In this document: positions 1-9,545 of the stretch, one piece after another
How positions within the stretch are numbered: the stretch's first letter is position 1
Layout of the letters: each line of letters starts with the position of its first letter
Assembly (NCBI GenBank): GCA_007922225.1
Contig: ML679956.1
Span: 75,800,095 to 75,864,094 of the forward strand
Origin: Emydura subglobosa
Lineage: Eukaryota; Chordata; Testudines; Chelidae
Length of the DNA: 64,000 bases
Reading direction: 5' to 3'
Notes under the pieces: model-generated
What the model saw: only the letters and a program-made list of their open reading frames with translations
Databases searched by the model: none
Told to the model about the DNA's origin: nothing
Program-made: the position numbers and the translations under genes

Positions 1-439
1 ATTGTCACCTGAGACACTTGCGTCAGTCACTTCAGCTATGGCACTTACTGAGCAACGATTGTGACTTTGTGATTAGATGCCATTCAAAGAAAAATGAAAG
101 TTAAAACAGAACACCAGGAAAACGTCTTTCTGTTGTTGAGGCTGTAGAATCTTCTTAGGCACATATATGCCCCACCTCCCTCAGTTTCGAGAGCTGGGCG
201 ATGTTTTTTGTCCAAAACTTTTTTCAGATGCAAAAATGAAGATTCAGGTTGTCTGAAGCGTTTCACAAATTCATGCTGAATTTGGCAAACTGTTTTGGTT
301 GGAAAAAACAAAACAAAAAGAAAAAAACAAAAAACCGAACCCAACCTTTCTGCACGGTTGAAATGGTTCATTTTGACATAATCAAGACGTCTTGATTTTT
401 CAGGCTACCTGTGCAAGGGGACATAGGTGCCATTCACAA
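1..439. other. Unassigned sequence
   Basis: No repeat family, exon or RNA gene is recognised here. A short A-rich stretch of AAAC and AAAAG runs lies near 303-340. The minus-strand frame covering 84-371 has no domain and looks like chance. Confidence 0.5.
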
Positions 440-770
440 AACCAAGGACGAGATGCCCTGCTTATACCCAATAGCCCAATGGCTAGGGCAGTCACCTGGG
501 AGATCGTGACTTGAACACAGATCTTCCCTCTCCTACCTGAATGCCCTAACCTTGTGGCCATAGGGTGTTTGAGGATCACTTTCTGCTGTTGAGGCAGAAA
601 CTAACTGTTAATTCACTGTTATTAATTGTTAATTAACTGTTAATTAATTAACTGTTCCTTGGAGCAGGGACTAGACCCCAGATCTCCCACATCCCACTGG
701 AGTATCCCAGCCACTGGGCTAGACGTTATAAGGGCAGCATCATTACTTCCTCCTGCTCTGGTTGTTTGTG
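440..770. repeat. SINE-like repeat pieces (reptile interspersed repeat)
   Basis: Two related segments (about 440-560 and 655-770) share phrasing such as 'agatctcccacatcc' and 'ccactgggct', typical of tRNA-derived SINE bodies in reptile genomes. Between them (about 600-655) lies a low-complexity stretch of TTAATTAACTG units. The family name is uncertain; the call rests on recognised wording, not an alignment. Confidence 0.4.
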
Positions 771-801
771 AACAGCACCCATGTCCCTTTGTGAATCTAG
801 C

Positions 802-889
802 CTGAAAAATGTCTTTTGGCTGAAAATATTTGATGAATTTGTGTCAAATTCATGAATAGTTTCTGTCAAGCCAAAACTGCATTTTTTTG
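802..889. repeat. AT-rich foldback (MITE-like)
   Basis: The left arm (about 802-840) and the right arm (about 846-889) are imperfect reverse complements, with TGATGAATTT facing AAATTCATGA across a 5-base loop. Similar AAAATTTT-rich blocks recur near 5755-5880, 12715-12890, 31440-31640 and 52680-53130. This suggests a dispersed foldback family. Confidence 0.45.
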
Positions 890-914
890 GCAGATAAACT
901 ATTCGTCTGAAAAA

Positions 915-1108
915 CTTGGCCCAGCCCTTCTCTTCTGTGGAGCAGACAAAGCTTTCTTGGGGGCTAGCCTGAGACTGTGGAACTAACTCCCTCAGGAGCA
1001 AAAGATCATTCCAAACCTCACCACCTTCTGCTTGGAGTGCAAGGTGCATTTGTTTGAACATGCTGTCTCTAATGTAAACATACCTCAATGTATGTGTATA
1101 CATATCAA
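915..1108 (+). repeat. L2-like LINE, reverse transcriptase C-terminal fragment (5' part)
   Basis: The plus strand decodes to a diverged LINE C-terminal block resembling 'RLWN.LP.E.......L..F....K.HLF', with several stops. A sister copy on the plus strand at about 29970-30400 has the same coding tail and the same 3' untranslated sequence. Here that 3' sequence resumes only after an intervening CR1 tail, at about 1442. Confidence 0.5.
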
Positions 1109-1441
1109 TAGGCAGCAGGTTTAAAACAAACTTAAAGAAGTACTTCCTCACACAACACACAGTTAACCTGTGGAACTCATTTCCATGTGGTGTTGTGAAG
1201 ACCAAAAGCATAACTGGGTTCAAAAAGAATTAGATAAATTCATGTAGGATAGGTCTCTCAATGGCTATTAGCCAAGATGGTCAGGGATGCAACCCCATGC
1301 TCTGGGTGTCCCTTAACCTCTAACTGCCAGAAGCTAGGGACTGGATGACAGGGGATGGAGCACTTGAAATTGCCGTTCATTCCCTTTCAAGTGTCTGGCA
1401 CAGGCTAGGTGGACCATTGGTCTGATCCTGTATGGTCTATT
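1109..1441 (+). mobile_element. CR1 LINE 3' end inserted in the L2-like LINE
   Basis: It decodes to the CR1 C-terminal signature 'TVNLWNSFPCGVVKTK' followed by 'SITGFKKN' and a stop. The CR1 3' UTR follows ('ggaccattggtctgatcctg'). It is heavily 5'-truncated, as is usual for CR1. It separates two halves of an older L2-like LINE, so it inserted later. Confidence 0.75.
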
Positions 1442-1600
1442 TTTTAAAAAATTCCCAAACCAAACAATCCACTGCACGTGCTTTTCTGTTTGAGGAGAGG
1501 AGGAGAAAATAAACCTGTGACAGGTGTTAACCACATTGCTGAATGCATGACTGGAAGGCACTCAGATACTACGGTGATGAGCAGAGTATAAGAACCTGCA
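1442..1600 (+). repeat. L2-like LINE 3' UTR (continuation)
   Basis: The stretch with 'gagaaaataaacctgtgaca' matches the tail of the uninterrupted copy near 30320-30345. This restores continuity with 915-1108 on the other side of the CR1 insertion. Confidence 0.5.
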
Positions 1601-2827
1601 CAGAAGAGAACGCTTTTGTCATTGCTAGTTGTGTCCTTCCATACTGGCATTAAACTTTCGGTACATTGGCAGGGGATGACATGGGGTAGGCTTGTCATGC
1701 CACTGCCCACCCTGTACTTTATTTCTGGGTTAAAGAGAGGACTTTCATTCAGTGTGAACTGTTTGTCAAACCCCAATTCCTCAGCACAGTTACTAAGTAC
1801 TTACCTAGCAACCAGGTTTGAAGCCAAGGAGCCCTTGCCTAAGTTAAGGATGCCTGGAAGGAAAGAAACAGAGGAAATAAGCCAATTTGTGCACAGACGG
1901 CGCTGCTGTTAACAGAATCATTCACTTGGCCGCTAGATAAGGCATTCTGCTTTACAGTGGGAAATTACCAGGAGAGGCAATTGCTTCAGAAGCAGAGCCA
2001 ACCTGCTCAGGCCTCACTGGGAGAAACTAACCAGTCTTTCTCATCCCTCTGCCCCCCGCATTGAAGAGGGGAGTGCTCTACTGTGGGATGATTGATATTG
2101 TAGGTAGGAAAACTTCCAGTCGAGCTCTGTCTGCACAGCAGTGTGTGTCCATGGGCTTGAAGACTCAACTGACAGGGGAAGCAGTTGCCCTACAGAGACA
2201 GTACAAACCGCTCCAGATGTTAACATGTTAAGATGTGGCCAAGGGAGGCTCTGGATGCATTGACATCCTAGGCATTGGTGTCCCTCATTAGCAAACCGAG
2301 CCTGATATATCTTTCACCTCCCCTGAAGTTGCATCTCCATCTCTTGTTCCCTGCTTACGCTGAGTTCTCTTCTCTTCCTCATGCAGTGGGGATTATCTAA
2401 CTGGCCATCCTACTTCCATAACTCATGCTCCTGCGGATAAGACCCTGTTGCAAAGTCTTCTGACTAGCTAGCTTCAGCCTGGTGTAGCACTCTTCCTAGT
2501 TGGCTGCCAACATTGTTTAGACCTAGAGGTGCAGCATTTCCAGTTTTGGACTGTCTTGGGGACAGACTGAGGGACAGGCTCCTATCTTCTCCATTCATTT
2601 GGGAAGTGCAGTGGTGCAAGAGCAGCTCTCTCTGTTCCCAAGGACCACATCAGAATTAAACCAAGACCTGTTGTGGGCCACCCTTGGAAGACTGCAATGA
2701 GCCCTCAAACATGGGTGCCATTTCAAACCTCCTAGGTCATGTGGCTAGGTTAGAAATCAGATGAGAACAGACACTCCCTTCAGATATCTCATGCTTCCTG
2801 CTTCTGGTTCATGTGGTCATTGCAACA
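1601..2827. other. Unassigned sequence
   Basis: No repeat family or exon is recognised. Short frames on both strands lack domains, splice context or codon bias and are treated as chance. Confidence 0.5.
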
Positions 2828-2915
2828 GTGCCCAGAATGTGCTAAGCATAACAGAGGCATAGGGCGACAACCCCTGCTCCAGGAGCCTACGTTTTTAAGG
2901 GACAAGACCCAATCC
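2828..2915 (-). repeat. L2/SINE 3'-tail fragment
   Basis: This is a reverse-oriented, diverged match to a common reptile repeat tail ('gctaagcata', 'ctccaggagcctacg'). The same tail is clearer at 13690-13825, 45346-45460 and 45880-46080. Confidence 0.35.
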
Positions 2916-3064
2916 AGTGGTGGGAGAAGGAATGCAACATCAAAAGAAGGAGGTAGTTGGTGGCCCTGCCGACATGCCTCCACAGGAGTATAAGGTCCAT
3001 CTGGCCTCCAGGGAAGGAAAGTGATGGCTGTGTGTATGATAGAACTAAGCACCTCGAGAGCTAA

Positions 3065-3155
3065 ATATTTGATTTAGTTGGGGTTGGTCCTGCTTTGAGC
3101 AGGGAGTTGGACTAGATGATCTCCTCAGGTCCCTTCCAGCCCTAACCTTCTATGT
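3065..3155 (+). mobile_element. CR1 LINE 3' terminus
   Basis: It contains the canonical CR1 3' UTR phrases 'ggttggtcctgctttgagca' and 'ttggactagatgatctcctc', ending near 'ccttctatg'. Only about 90 bp are present, so it is severely 5'-truncated. Confidence 0.85.
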
Positions 3156-4159
3156 CAGTTGCTACAGTCTGAGCAAAAGTGCCAGCCTGTCAGCGGAGCA
3201 GAACTGCGTCCAAACATTTCATAGTGGTCATCAAACAGCCGTCAGATGCTAGAGACTTCCAGTCGTGGCAGATCTGGTCAGGATTCCGGTGCAAAAAGGA
3301 CAAAGGACGAAAGACTCTTTAACTAAAAAAGGATGAAAGGCTCTAGAAGGACGAAAAGCTCTTTAACTTATTACTGATCCCCAAGTCGTTCCGTGCCCTA
3401 CGAATGCCACTTTTCCATTAAAACCGGAGAGAATAAAAATCTTGGGCAACATTTTCAAGAGTACCTGGGGATTTGGGGTGCCTCAGTTTTTGAGTTCCCA
3501 ACCTAAGGTCCCTTAAAGGAGCCTGAAAGTTTGTTTGATGGTGGGTGCTCAAAATCAGGGTCCTTTTAAAGTGCCCCAACCTGGTCACCCAGAATCGGTA
3601 GGCATGCCTGAAAATTTTGCCCCTCACCTGTTACCCCACTGGAAACAAAATCACTTGAATCAATTAAACAAGACTGAGGACTCGGTCCTGTAAACACTTG
3701 CTGTTGGGTAAAATGCTATCCCAGGGGAGAATAGCCTCATTGAACTCAACAGTTAGCACTCAACATGCTAGTAAGCACAACATCTAGTAGCATTTGTCTG
3801 CAGGATTGAATCGTTAGTCACCAGGAATGAAGCTAAGTTGTTTTTTTTTTGGTGGTGTCTTCCATTCTGTATTGCATGTGATGGTCTCAGCAGTGCTTAC
3901 ATCTGTAGCTTTCTGGTAACAGCAACAGATCCCTGGTTGTCTGAGGCAGAAATCTGAGGGTGGTTGGTGGGAGAGGAGGGACCACACAGAGGAAGTTTGA
4001 CTTTCCTACCATCACCACCTCATCTTTGGTGGTGGATCGTGGGTTTTTTTCTGCTGATGCTTTGAGGAGGCTTCAGGAAACTTTCTCAGCCGTTTCTGTC
4101 TCTACACGTATCTCTGTATTGTGCGCTGTTTTTGGGAAAGGGGACTGTTCCTGTGCTGT
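3156..4159. repeat. Mostly unassigned; foldback-type repeat at about 3440-3625
   Basis: At about 3440-3625 a block rich in 'gggtgctcaaaatcagggtc'-type wording resembles 42310-42510, a diverged interspersed repeat. The rest (3156-3439 and 3626-4159) shows nothing recognisable. Confidence 0.35.
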
Positions 4160-4387
4160 GCAGTTTTTAGACACTAGTAATTATATTGACAGGACCAGTG
4201 GAACATTTAGTGAGCAGCGGCAGAGTCCACACAGCCAGTTAGCGTGCAGCAGGCTAGTGGGCGGTATATTTACATCCCAGTTTGACACACACTTACTGGC
4301 CATGTAGACAGGCTAGCACTCTGTAGCTTTACCCCAGCTTACCACACTCCAGCCTGCAACACACTAACTGATTGTGTAGATGAGGCC
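4160..4387. repeat. Interspersed repeat, related copy at 25740-25870
   Basis: It shares 'cagagtccaca', 'caggctagtg' and 'atttacatccca'-like blocks with 25740-25870. It is probably a non-autonomous DNA element of reptiles. Termini were not resolved. Confidence 0.4.
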
Positions 4388-4500
4388 TTAGATTGTAAGC
4401 TCTTCAGGGCTGAGACTTTTAGCCTGTGTATATACAGCACCTAGCACAACGGGGCCCTCATCTTGACGGGGATCTCTGGACACTACAGCCATGCAAGAAA
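4388..4500 (+). repeat. L2/SINE-type 3' tail
   Basis: It carries the hallmark order 'attgtaagctcttcagggc' ... 'tacagcacctagcacaacgg' of a very common amniote repeat tail. Other copies lie at 13690-13825 (-), 22410-22515 (+), 27640-27735 (+), 43785-43865 (-), 45346-45460 (-) and 52330-52475 (+). Confidence 0.65.
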
Positions 4501-5213
4501 TTGATAGTGAAAATCATTTGACGAAATTAATCTTGGGTGTAACTCCAGTGGATTGCAAGGATTAGTTGTGATCGGAAACAGAGACTGACTGCTCTAGTTG
4601 CACTGTCCAGGAAAAGTGAAAGCCCAAATTAAACAAAGAAGAACGTAAACTGATTTAAAAAAATTCTCCTATTTATAATGATTTGGCACCAGATCCTACA
4701 AATGCTAAGTATGTGAGTAACTTTCAAATTGGATGTAAATATTAATAACCCTGGTACTTTGCTTCTTAAACTATTATTTACCTTGTCAATGTCCCATTTG
4801 ACAATAATTAATAATAATAATTTGCCTTTGCAGAATGTCTCTCCAATATACGTGAGACCAAGATCAGACACAACTGCATTAGATATTAAAAAATGTTAAC
4901 AGGACCAGAGGAGGTGCCTCTATCAGTTGTGATGTCCAGAGGATGCCTATTTCCATAAAGACAATTCTTAAGATTAGGAGGTCAGGGAAGATGTATACAA
5001 TGAGATGTGGAGGTCTTTAACTACATGTGTAAGGTCACTGGAGGAGAAGGGCACAGATGGTCGTGTTCTTCTGATGAGGGCTCAGCTTTCAAGTTTGCCA
5101 TGGTCCATGCAATGCAGATTTATTCCCTGAAATACAGTCCTCAGGGCCTTGTCCTGTCTAGGTTTGAATGTCCCAAGTGATGGGGCTTCTATCACTTCCC
5201 TTAAGGTGGGTCT
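4501..5213. other. Unassigned sequence
   Basis: No family is recognised. A short AATAAT microsatellite-like run lies near 4804-4822. Around 5088-5210 there may be a diverged CR1 tail ('tgaatgtcccaagtgatggg'), too weak to call. Confidence 0.45.
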
Positions 5214-5508
5214 ACATTTGCATGCTGTGGGGAGAAATCCTGCATTAGTTGTTGGGGAATGGACTAGCTAGCATGGCTATAAATTGCAGTGTAGACAGCG
5301 AGGCGCTGTTTAGATGATGAGTAGAGTAGAGATGTGCCAGAACCCTATGGTATATACCCTACACAGCTCTCTGTGTGCCTACACAGTGCCTCCCATGTCT
5401 ACACTGCTAAAAATGTGTAGTGTAGTGTCTCTCTTCCACCCTGCTGCCAGAACTTTTCAGGGCTGTGTAGCTACATGTAGCCTATACACCACTACAAGTG
5501 TAGACAAA
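5214..5508. mobile_element. Candidate MITE with GTCTACA-type termini
   Basis: The block begins 'gggtctacatttg' and ends 'ctacaagtgtagac', giving inverted ends. Internal 'gtgtagac' and 'gtctacac' motifs repeat. A relative with 'ccacaaatgtagac' lies near 45502-45832. No target duplication was identified. Confidence 0.4.
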
Positions 5509-5524
5509 GTCTTAGCAGAGAAGA

Positions 5525-5735
5525 TACATGTTCTAGTGGTAAGGCATTTTAGAGCCCTGAGTTCAATTCCCTACGCTGCCACAGATTCCCTGAATGAGCA
5601 TGGGCAAATCACTCTGTATATCCTGTTCCTATCTGTATGGGATAGTAATACTGCCCATGAGATGGTGGAAATGTCAGGATGTTGTGAGGTGCTTATACAC
5701 TATGGGAATGAATGGAGCTGTGCAAATAATGGATT
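5525..5735 (+). repeat. CORE/MIR-type tRNA SINE
   Basis: It shows the usual order of a MIR-like SINE: a B-box-like 'gagttcaattccct', then 'gggcaaatcactctg', then 'gttgtgaggtgcttata' and 'ctatgggaatgaatgg'. It is diverged and incomplete at the 5' end. The plus-strand frame crossing this and the previous element is not a gene. Confidence 0.6.
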
Positions 5736-5964
5736 TTCCAGTTTGCTGGCAGTTCTGAAAATTTTTAAAAAAATATTTGTTTAGGGTCAACCCAAAACTG
5801 AATTTTTTTTGTAAATTTTGGTGAATCAAAAAATTGGAAACCATTTTATTTCATTTCCTGGCATTTGTAATTTAAAAATGAAAGCAAAGGAAATTTGGAA
5901 ATGAGGGGGATTTAGGGGGTTTGGTTGATTTCAATAGGAATTAGGTGTTTAAATACCTTGGAAG

Positions 5965-6195
5965 ATCTGGGCCATAGCCCCTGCCCTTGAAGAGCTTTCA
6001 GTCTGAACAGAGAAGATAGACAAGCGGTGGGAGAGGAAATATTACCCTCAATTTTGTACATGGAGAACTGAGGCACAGATATGAAGTGATTTTCCCAGGG
6101 TTACACAGACTGTCAGCGGCAGAGCCAGGAACTGCATCTAGATCTGCTGAGTCCAGTTCTGTGCCTTACCAACTAGACCATTCTTCCAGCTATTT
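5965..6195 (-). repeat. L2-type tail plus CORE/MIR SINE, reverse orientation
   Basis: On the minus strand, 'gagaactgaggcacagatat', 'gattttcccagggttacac' and 'gagccaggaactgcatc' mark an inverted MIR-like SINE. The left end (about 5975-6040) looks like the 'cccctgcccttgaagagctt' tail repeat. Confidence 0.6.
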
Positions 6196-7140
6196 GTGAC
6201 CTGACTTTTAACTGATTTTCTGAAAATGAGTAGATTTAGAGTTCAATGTCCCTTAAAAAAAGTTTATCTGGAATAATTTTTTGAAGCAGTTGAAGCTAAA
6301 AGTTTTACAAAAGTAAGGAAATAGGTGAGAGCCCCAGTGTTTGGGTTCTCTTAAACTGGACAAAAGACCATAGAACATGCCATTGGGAGAAATCCTGCAT
6401 TAATCGTTGGGGAATGGGGAACCTAACAGTTCTTTCCCATGTCTAATCTCATGAAATTGCACTGAGTTGTTAAGATAAACTTCTTTCTAAGAAAATCTAC
6501 TAAGTAAATGTGGTTTCATTGCTCTCTATTAATACTGGTCACTCATGTGCACGTGTGTATGCAGTGGAAACAAATCATGTTTAATGCAGAAATGCACGCT
6601 CAGCAAAGAACAGTCAAATGCCACCTAATGATCTGCCAAGGAAATGCAGCTAGACATTCATCAAGGATATCTGTGTCTTGACTTGAAGGGTTGCATTTTT
6701 ATTGGTAAATAATGGTAAACATTTCACCGCACACACAAAATTCGAAGGCAAATTGATGATCACTGAAATTTGTACATTGGCAAAGTAAGCAAAATGCTGC
6801 TTGAGAACTTATTAGAGTTTGATTTAAGGATATTTATTTTGTATATTTTCACATGTGATGTTGACAATTTGTGTTTTAATGGTTATAAAGCTTTTTGAAT
6901 CTCAGTGCCTACGGTCATTTATCTGATTCTCCCCTATCATGCCCCATAACTATGAAAATTTAAATGGCTAAAAATTGAAAAAAAATGCTTAAAACCTATA
7001 GTTTTGTTCAGCTGTGAAAATTTAAATCAATAACTATAAAATCGAATTCTACCAATCCTACCTATGTCAGAAACACAATGAGAGCTCTGTGGGCTTCCCT
7101 ACACCATCCTAATCCATTTGTGTCTGTGTGGGTTCTTCCA
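6196..7140. other. Unassigned AT-rich sequence
   Basis: No family or exon is recognised. A 32-bp segment at 6386-6417 repeats 5231-5262 with two mismatches (see findings). Confidence 0.5.
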
Positions 7141-7146
7141 CCCGTG

Positions 7147-7225
7147 GGGTGGTTACTGGTTCTATGAAGGTAGGTGTAGTGATACTTGAGTTTCCTGTAT
7201 ACCTTCACAGATCCAGTAACCACCC
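7147..7225. repeat. Foldback at the 5' end of a Penelope-like element
   Basis: The left arm 7147-7175 (GGGTGGTTACTGG...) and right arm 7197-7225 pair with two mismatches over about 26 bp, around a loop of about 21 bases. Both arms encode the same Penelope reverse-transcriptase motif in opposite directions: 'YLHRTSNHP' on the minus strand and 'YLHRSSNHP' on the plus strand. So a short piece of the element is duplicated in inverted orientation at its truncation point. Confidence 0.65.
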
Positions 7226-8434
7226 AAAACACACCAAGAAATCTGTTATCTACAGCCAGGCACTCAGATACCACAGAATATGCTCCAAAGAGAAAGTCCG
7301 GGATATATACCTTAATGCAGGGGTGGGGAACCTTTTTGTTGCCAAGGGCCTGATGGTGGCCCTGGCGGCGGGCGGGGATTTGGCGGCAGGGGGGGGATTC
7401 GGCGGCGGCACAGTTACGTGTGGGGTGGTGCTCGCCGCCGAAATGCCGCCGCTGTTTCCGCCTTTTCGGCGGCGCGGTTTTGCAGTATCCGCAGGGTTCC
7501 GTGGGCCAGTAACCGCCTCCGGACTCCACCCGCCGCCGAAAATGGGCAGACGGCGGCAGGGTTTCGGCGGCAGGGTTTCGGCGGCACGCACTTCCCGCCC
7601 ACCCGCGGGCCGGATCAAATTCTTTCCGGCCCGCAGGCCGGAGGTTCCCCACCCCTGCCTTAATGCATTCAAAACTGCCTTCACCACAGAAGGACACGTG
7701 CCCCAAGAGAAATAGATCGCGTCATGGAATGGGCCATCCACATACCCTGAAAGAACCTGCTTCAGTAAAGAAATAAAGCCCCCTCTGACCGCACACCCCT
7801 TGTTGTCACCTACCACACCTCACTGGAACTCATATGAGATATCACCAAACAACTATAACCTATACTCAGTGGGGACTCCATCCTGAACAAAATATTTGCT
7901 GAACCCCCTATGTTGGCCTTCAAACAACCCCCCAACCTCTCCAAGCTCATTGTCAGAAGCAAGCTCCCCACAGACCAGGACACACCAATGCAAAGCTGCA
8001 TCAGACCCTGCCAGATCACAAGATGCAAAACCTGCAGACATATCTCCACTGCTACAATGATCAACACTCACAGCCACATACCTTTCGAGACCCATGGGCC
8101 CTACACATGCCTATCACAACACGTGGTGTACCTCATCCGGCGCGCTAAATGTCCCAATAACAACTATGCAGGTGAAACCAGACAATCACTGTGCTCTCGA
8201 ATGAACTCCCGCAGGAAAACGATAAAAGACAGAAACAGCCTATCACCGGTGGGTGAACACTTTTCACAAAGCGATCACTCTATGTCTGATATCTCGGTCC
8301 TCATCCTGAAAAGAAACTTGCACAACATCTTCAAAAGACGAGCTTGGGAGCTTAAATTCATAACTTTGCTAGACACTAAAAATCATGGTCTTAATAAAGA
8401 CACTAGAGTTATGGCTTATCACAGCAATCTGTAA
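7198..8434 (+). pseudogene. Penelope-like retroelement: reverse transcriptase C-terminus and GIY-YIG endonuclease (degenerate)
   Basis: This is the 3' coding part of a Penelope-like element, a retroelement class whose single protein joins a telomerase-like reverse transcriptase to a GIY-YIG nuclease. Seen here: the end of the reverse transcriptase ('SNHPKHTKK', 'YSQALRYHRIC') at 7207-7317. The frame continues beyond an inserted MITE at 7666 and then through frameshifts. From about 7770 come 'TPLVVTYH', a stop, 'DITKQL', a stop, and 'ILNKIFAEPPMLAFKQPPNL'. A cysteine-rich linker follows, spaced C-x3-C-x4-C-x2-C ('CIRPCQITRCKTC'). The GIY-YIG core follows: 'VVYLI' takes the GIY position, 'YAGETRQSL' the YIG position, then 'RMNSRR' and 'GEHFSQSDHSM'. 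The last 174 codons (7910-8434) are open, but the upstream stops and frameshifts show a dead copy. It is 5'-truncated: the reverse-transcriptase catalytic core is missing. Confidence 0.85.
7318..7657. mobile_element. GC-rich hAT-type MITE with 8-bp target duplication
   Basis: The 340-bp element has perfect 16-bp terminal inverted repeats (CAGGGGTGGGGAACCT and its reverse complement). The target duplication CCTTAATG is exact on both sides (7310-7317 and 7658-7665). The CAGGGGTG end and the 8-bp duplication are characteristic of the hAT superfamily. There is no transposase. The interior is rich in GGCGGC/CCGCCG, giving strong GC contrast with the AT-rich flanks. It splits the Penelope reading frame, so it is younger than that element. 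The long frames on both strands across it are artefacts of its composition. Confidence 0.93.
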
Positions 8435-8440
8435 CCCACT

Positions 8441-9304
8441 TGTGATGGGGTGTACAAACCCCACATGGGAGAGGGTAGGGTTGAGGAGCAGCTGTGGGCC
8501 CAGAAAGCCATGCCCCATGCTCACAGTGGAGGCTGGGCCCAAAAGGGAGCAACTCTGCTCAATCTGGGCGGATGGCGCAGGGGAGCCATTGTGTGTTGTA
8601 GGCTCCTGCTGAGAAGCTGCTGAGATCCCACGTAGCTGGGCCCAGGCCTCACCACCAAGCTGCCCCAGGCCTGTCAATCGGGGAGTTTGGCAACGATGAG
8701 CCGTGACCATGAGAGGACGACCCTTTGGGGCGTGGATAGAGAGGTCTCCAGCGGGGATTCAGAGGCAGCCAGGGATGCCAGAGAGGAACAGAAACCGGGG
8801 CAGGACATGGCCCAGGGAGCCGGCATAGGGCGCCCGCCCCCTAGGCCACACCTTTTGAATGATACTTTCACTGGGCCCTCAGCTGGAACCCGGCAGAGCA
8901 GGGAAGGCCCAGGTTCCCCTAGCCCCAGCCACTGACTATCATCACCGGGAGACACAGCTGTGGACTCTCACCACTGGCCAATACAGCCACTGACTCTGCT
9001 GGGCGACGTGGCTACTGACTCCAGCCGTTGGGCAATGTGGCAACTGACTCCAGCCGCTGGGTGATGTGGCTACGGACTCTCATCGCTGGGTGATACAGCC
9101 ACTGACTCTCGTCGCTGGATGACATGGCTACCGACTCTTGCCACCGGGCAATACAGCCCCTGACTGTAGCCACCAGGCAACATGGCCACAAACTCTCACC
9201 ATTGGGAAACACAGCCATTGACACTTGCCATTAGGTGACAAAGCCCAGAGTATTACCACTAGGCAGTACTGCTGGTCGTGGACACCAACCTCCCCTCTGT
9301 GACA
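8441..9304 (+). mobile_element. LTR-like insert (possible solo LTR) in the Penelope 3' UTR
   Basis: The 864-bp insert starts TGTGATGGGG and ends CTGTGACA (TG...CA). It is flanked by a 5-bp duplication CCACT (8436-8440 and 9305-9309). Removing it restores continuity of the Penelope 3' UTR ('ctgtaacccact' to 'aaccccttttt'). A central box reading 'ctggaacccgg' ... 'cccaggttccc' is shared with the LTR-like blocks at 21678-22300 and 33309-33946. The right third is a 29-bp minisatellite. No TATA box or polyadenylation signal is evident, so 'LTR' rests on the ends, the duplication and the family resemblance. Confidence 0.7.
8929..9243 (+). repeat. 29-bp minisatellite, 11 units
   Basis: Eleven adjacent units start at 8929, 8958, 8987, 9012, 9041, 9070, 9099, 9128, 9157, 9186 and 9215. 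All are 29 bp except the third, which is 25 bp. The loose consensus is CCACTGACTCTCGCC followed by GCTGGGCGATAYRG. A decayed twelfth unit may run to about 9271. Units differ at many positions, so the array is old. It lies wholly inside the LTR-like insert. Confidence 0.93.
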
Positions 9305-9309
9305 CCACT

Positions 9310-9545
9310 AACCCCTTTTTGTCGTATAACTATTGGGGTGTTACTGGGCCACTTCATCTTGAAGGTCCCGTAGAATATGTGCTAACAATTTATGCTAAAC
9401 TATCTGTTTGATCTCGTATTTAGCTGTGACACTCTGACTACTTTTCCTAGCCCTGAAGAAGAGCTCTGTGTAGCTGGAAAGCTTGTCTCTCTCATCAACG
9501 GAAGTTGGTCCAATGCAAAATATCACCTCGCCCACGTTGTCTCAT
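9310..9545 (+). mobile_element. Penelope-like element 3' UTR and 3' terminus
   Basis: Conserved blocks 'tgttactgggccacttcatc', 'gaagaagagctctgtgtagc' and 'gaagttggtccaatgcaaaa' are the usual 3' end of reptile Penelope-like elements, as I recall the family. It continues the copy that begins at about 7147, after the LTR-like interruption. Confidence 0.8.

Noticed and set aside
726..1223. 165-codon minus frame
   Set aside because: It is antisense to plus-strand LINE remnants (L2-like and CR1).
5314..5784. 156-codon plus frame
   Set aside because: It crosses a MITE candidate and a SINE; no coherent protein.
7062..7816. Several long overlapping frames on both strands (up to 214 codons)
   Set aside because: They arise from the GC-rich MITE at 7318-7657 and its flanks. 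Only the plus-strand Penelope remnants have family support.
9012..9224. 70-codon minus frame with repetitive peptide
   Set aside because: It is the translation of the 29-bp minisatellite.
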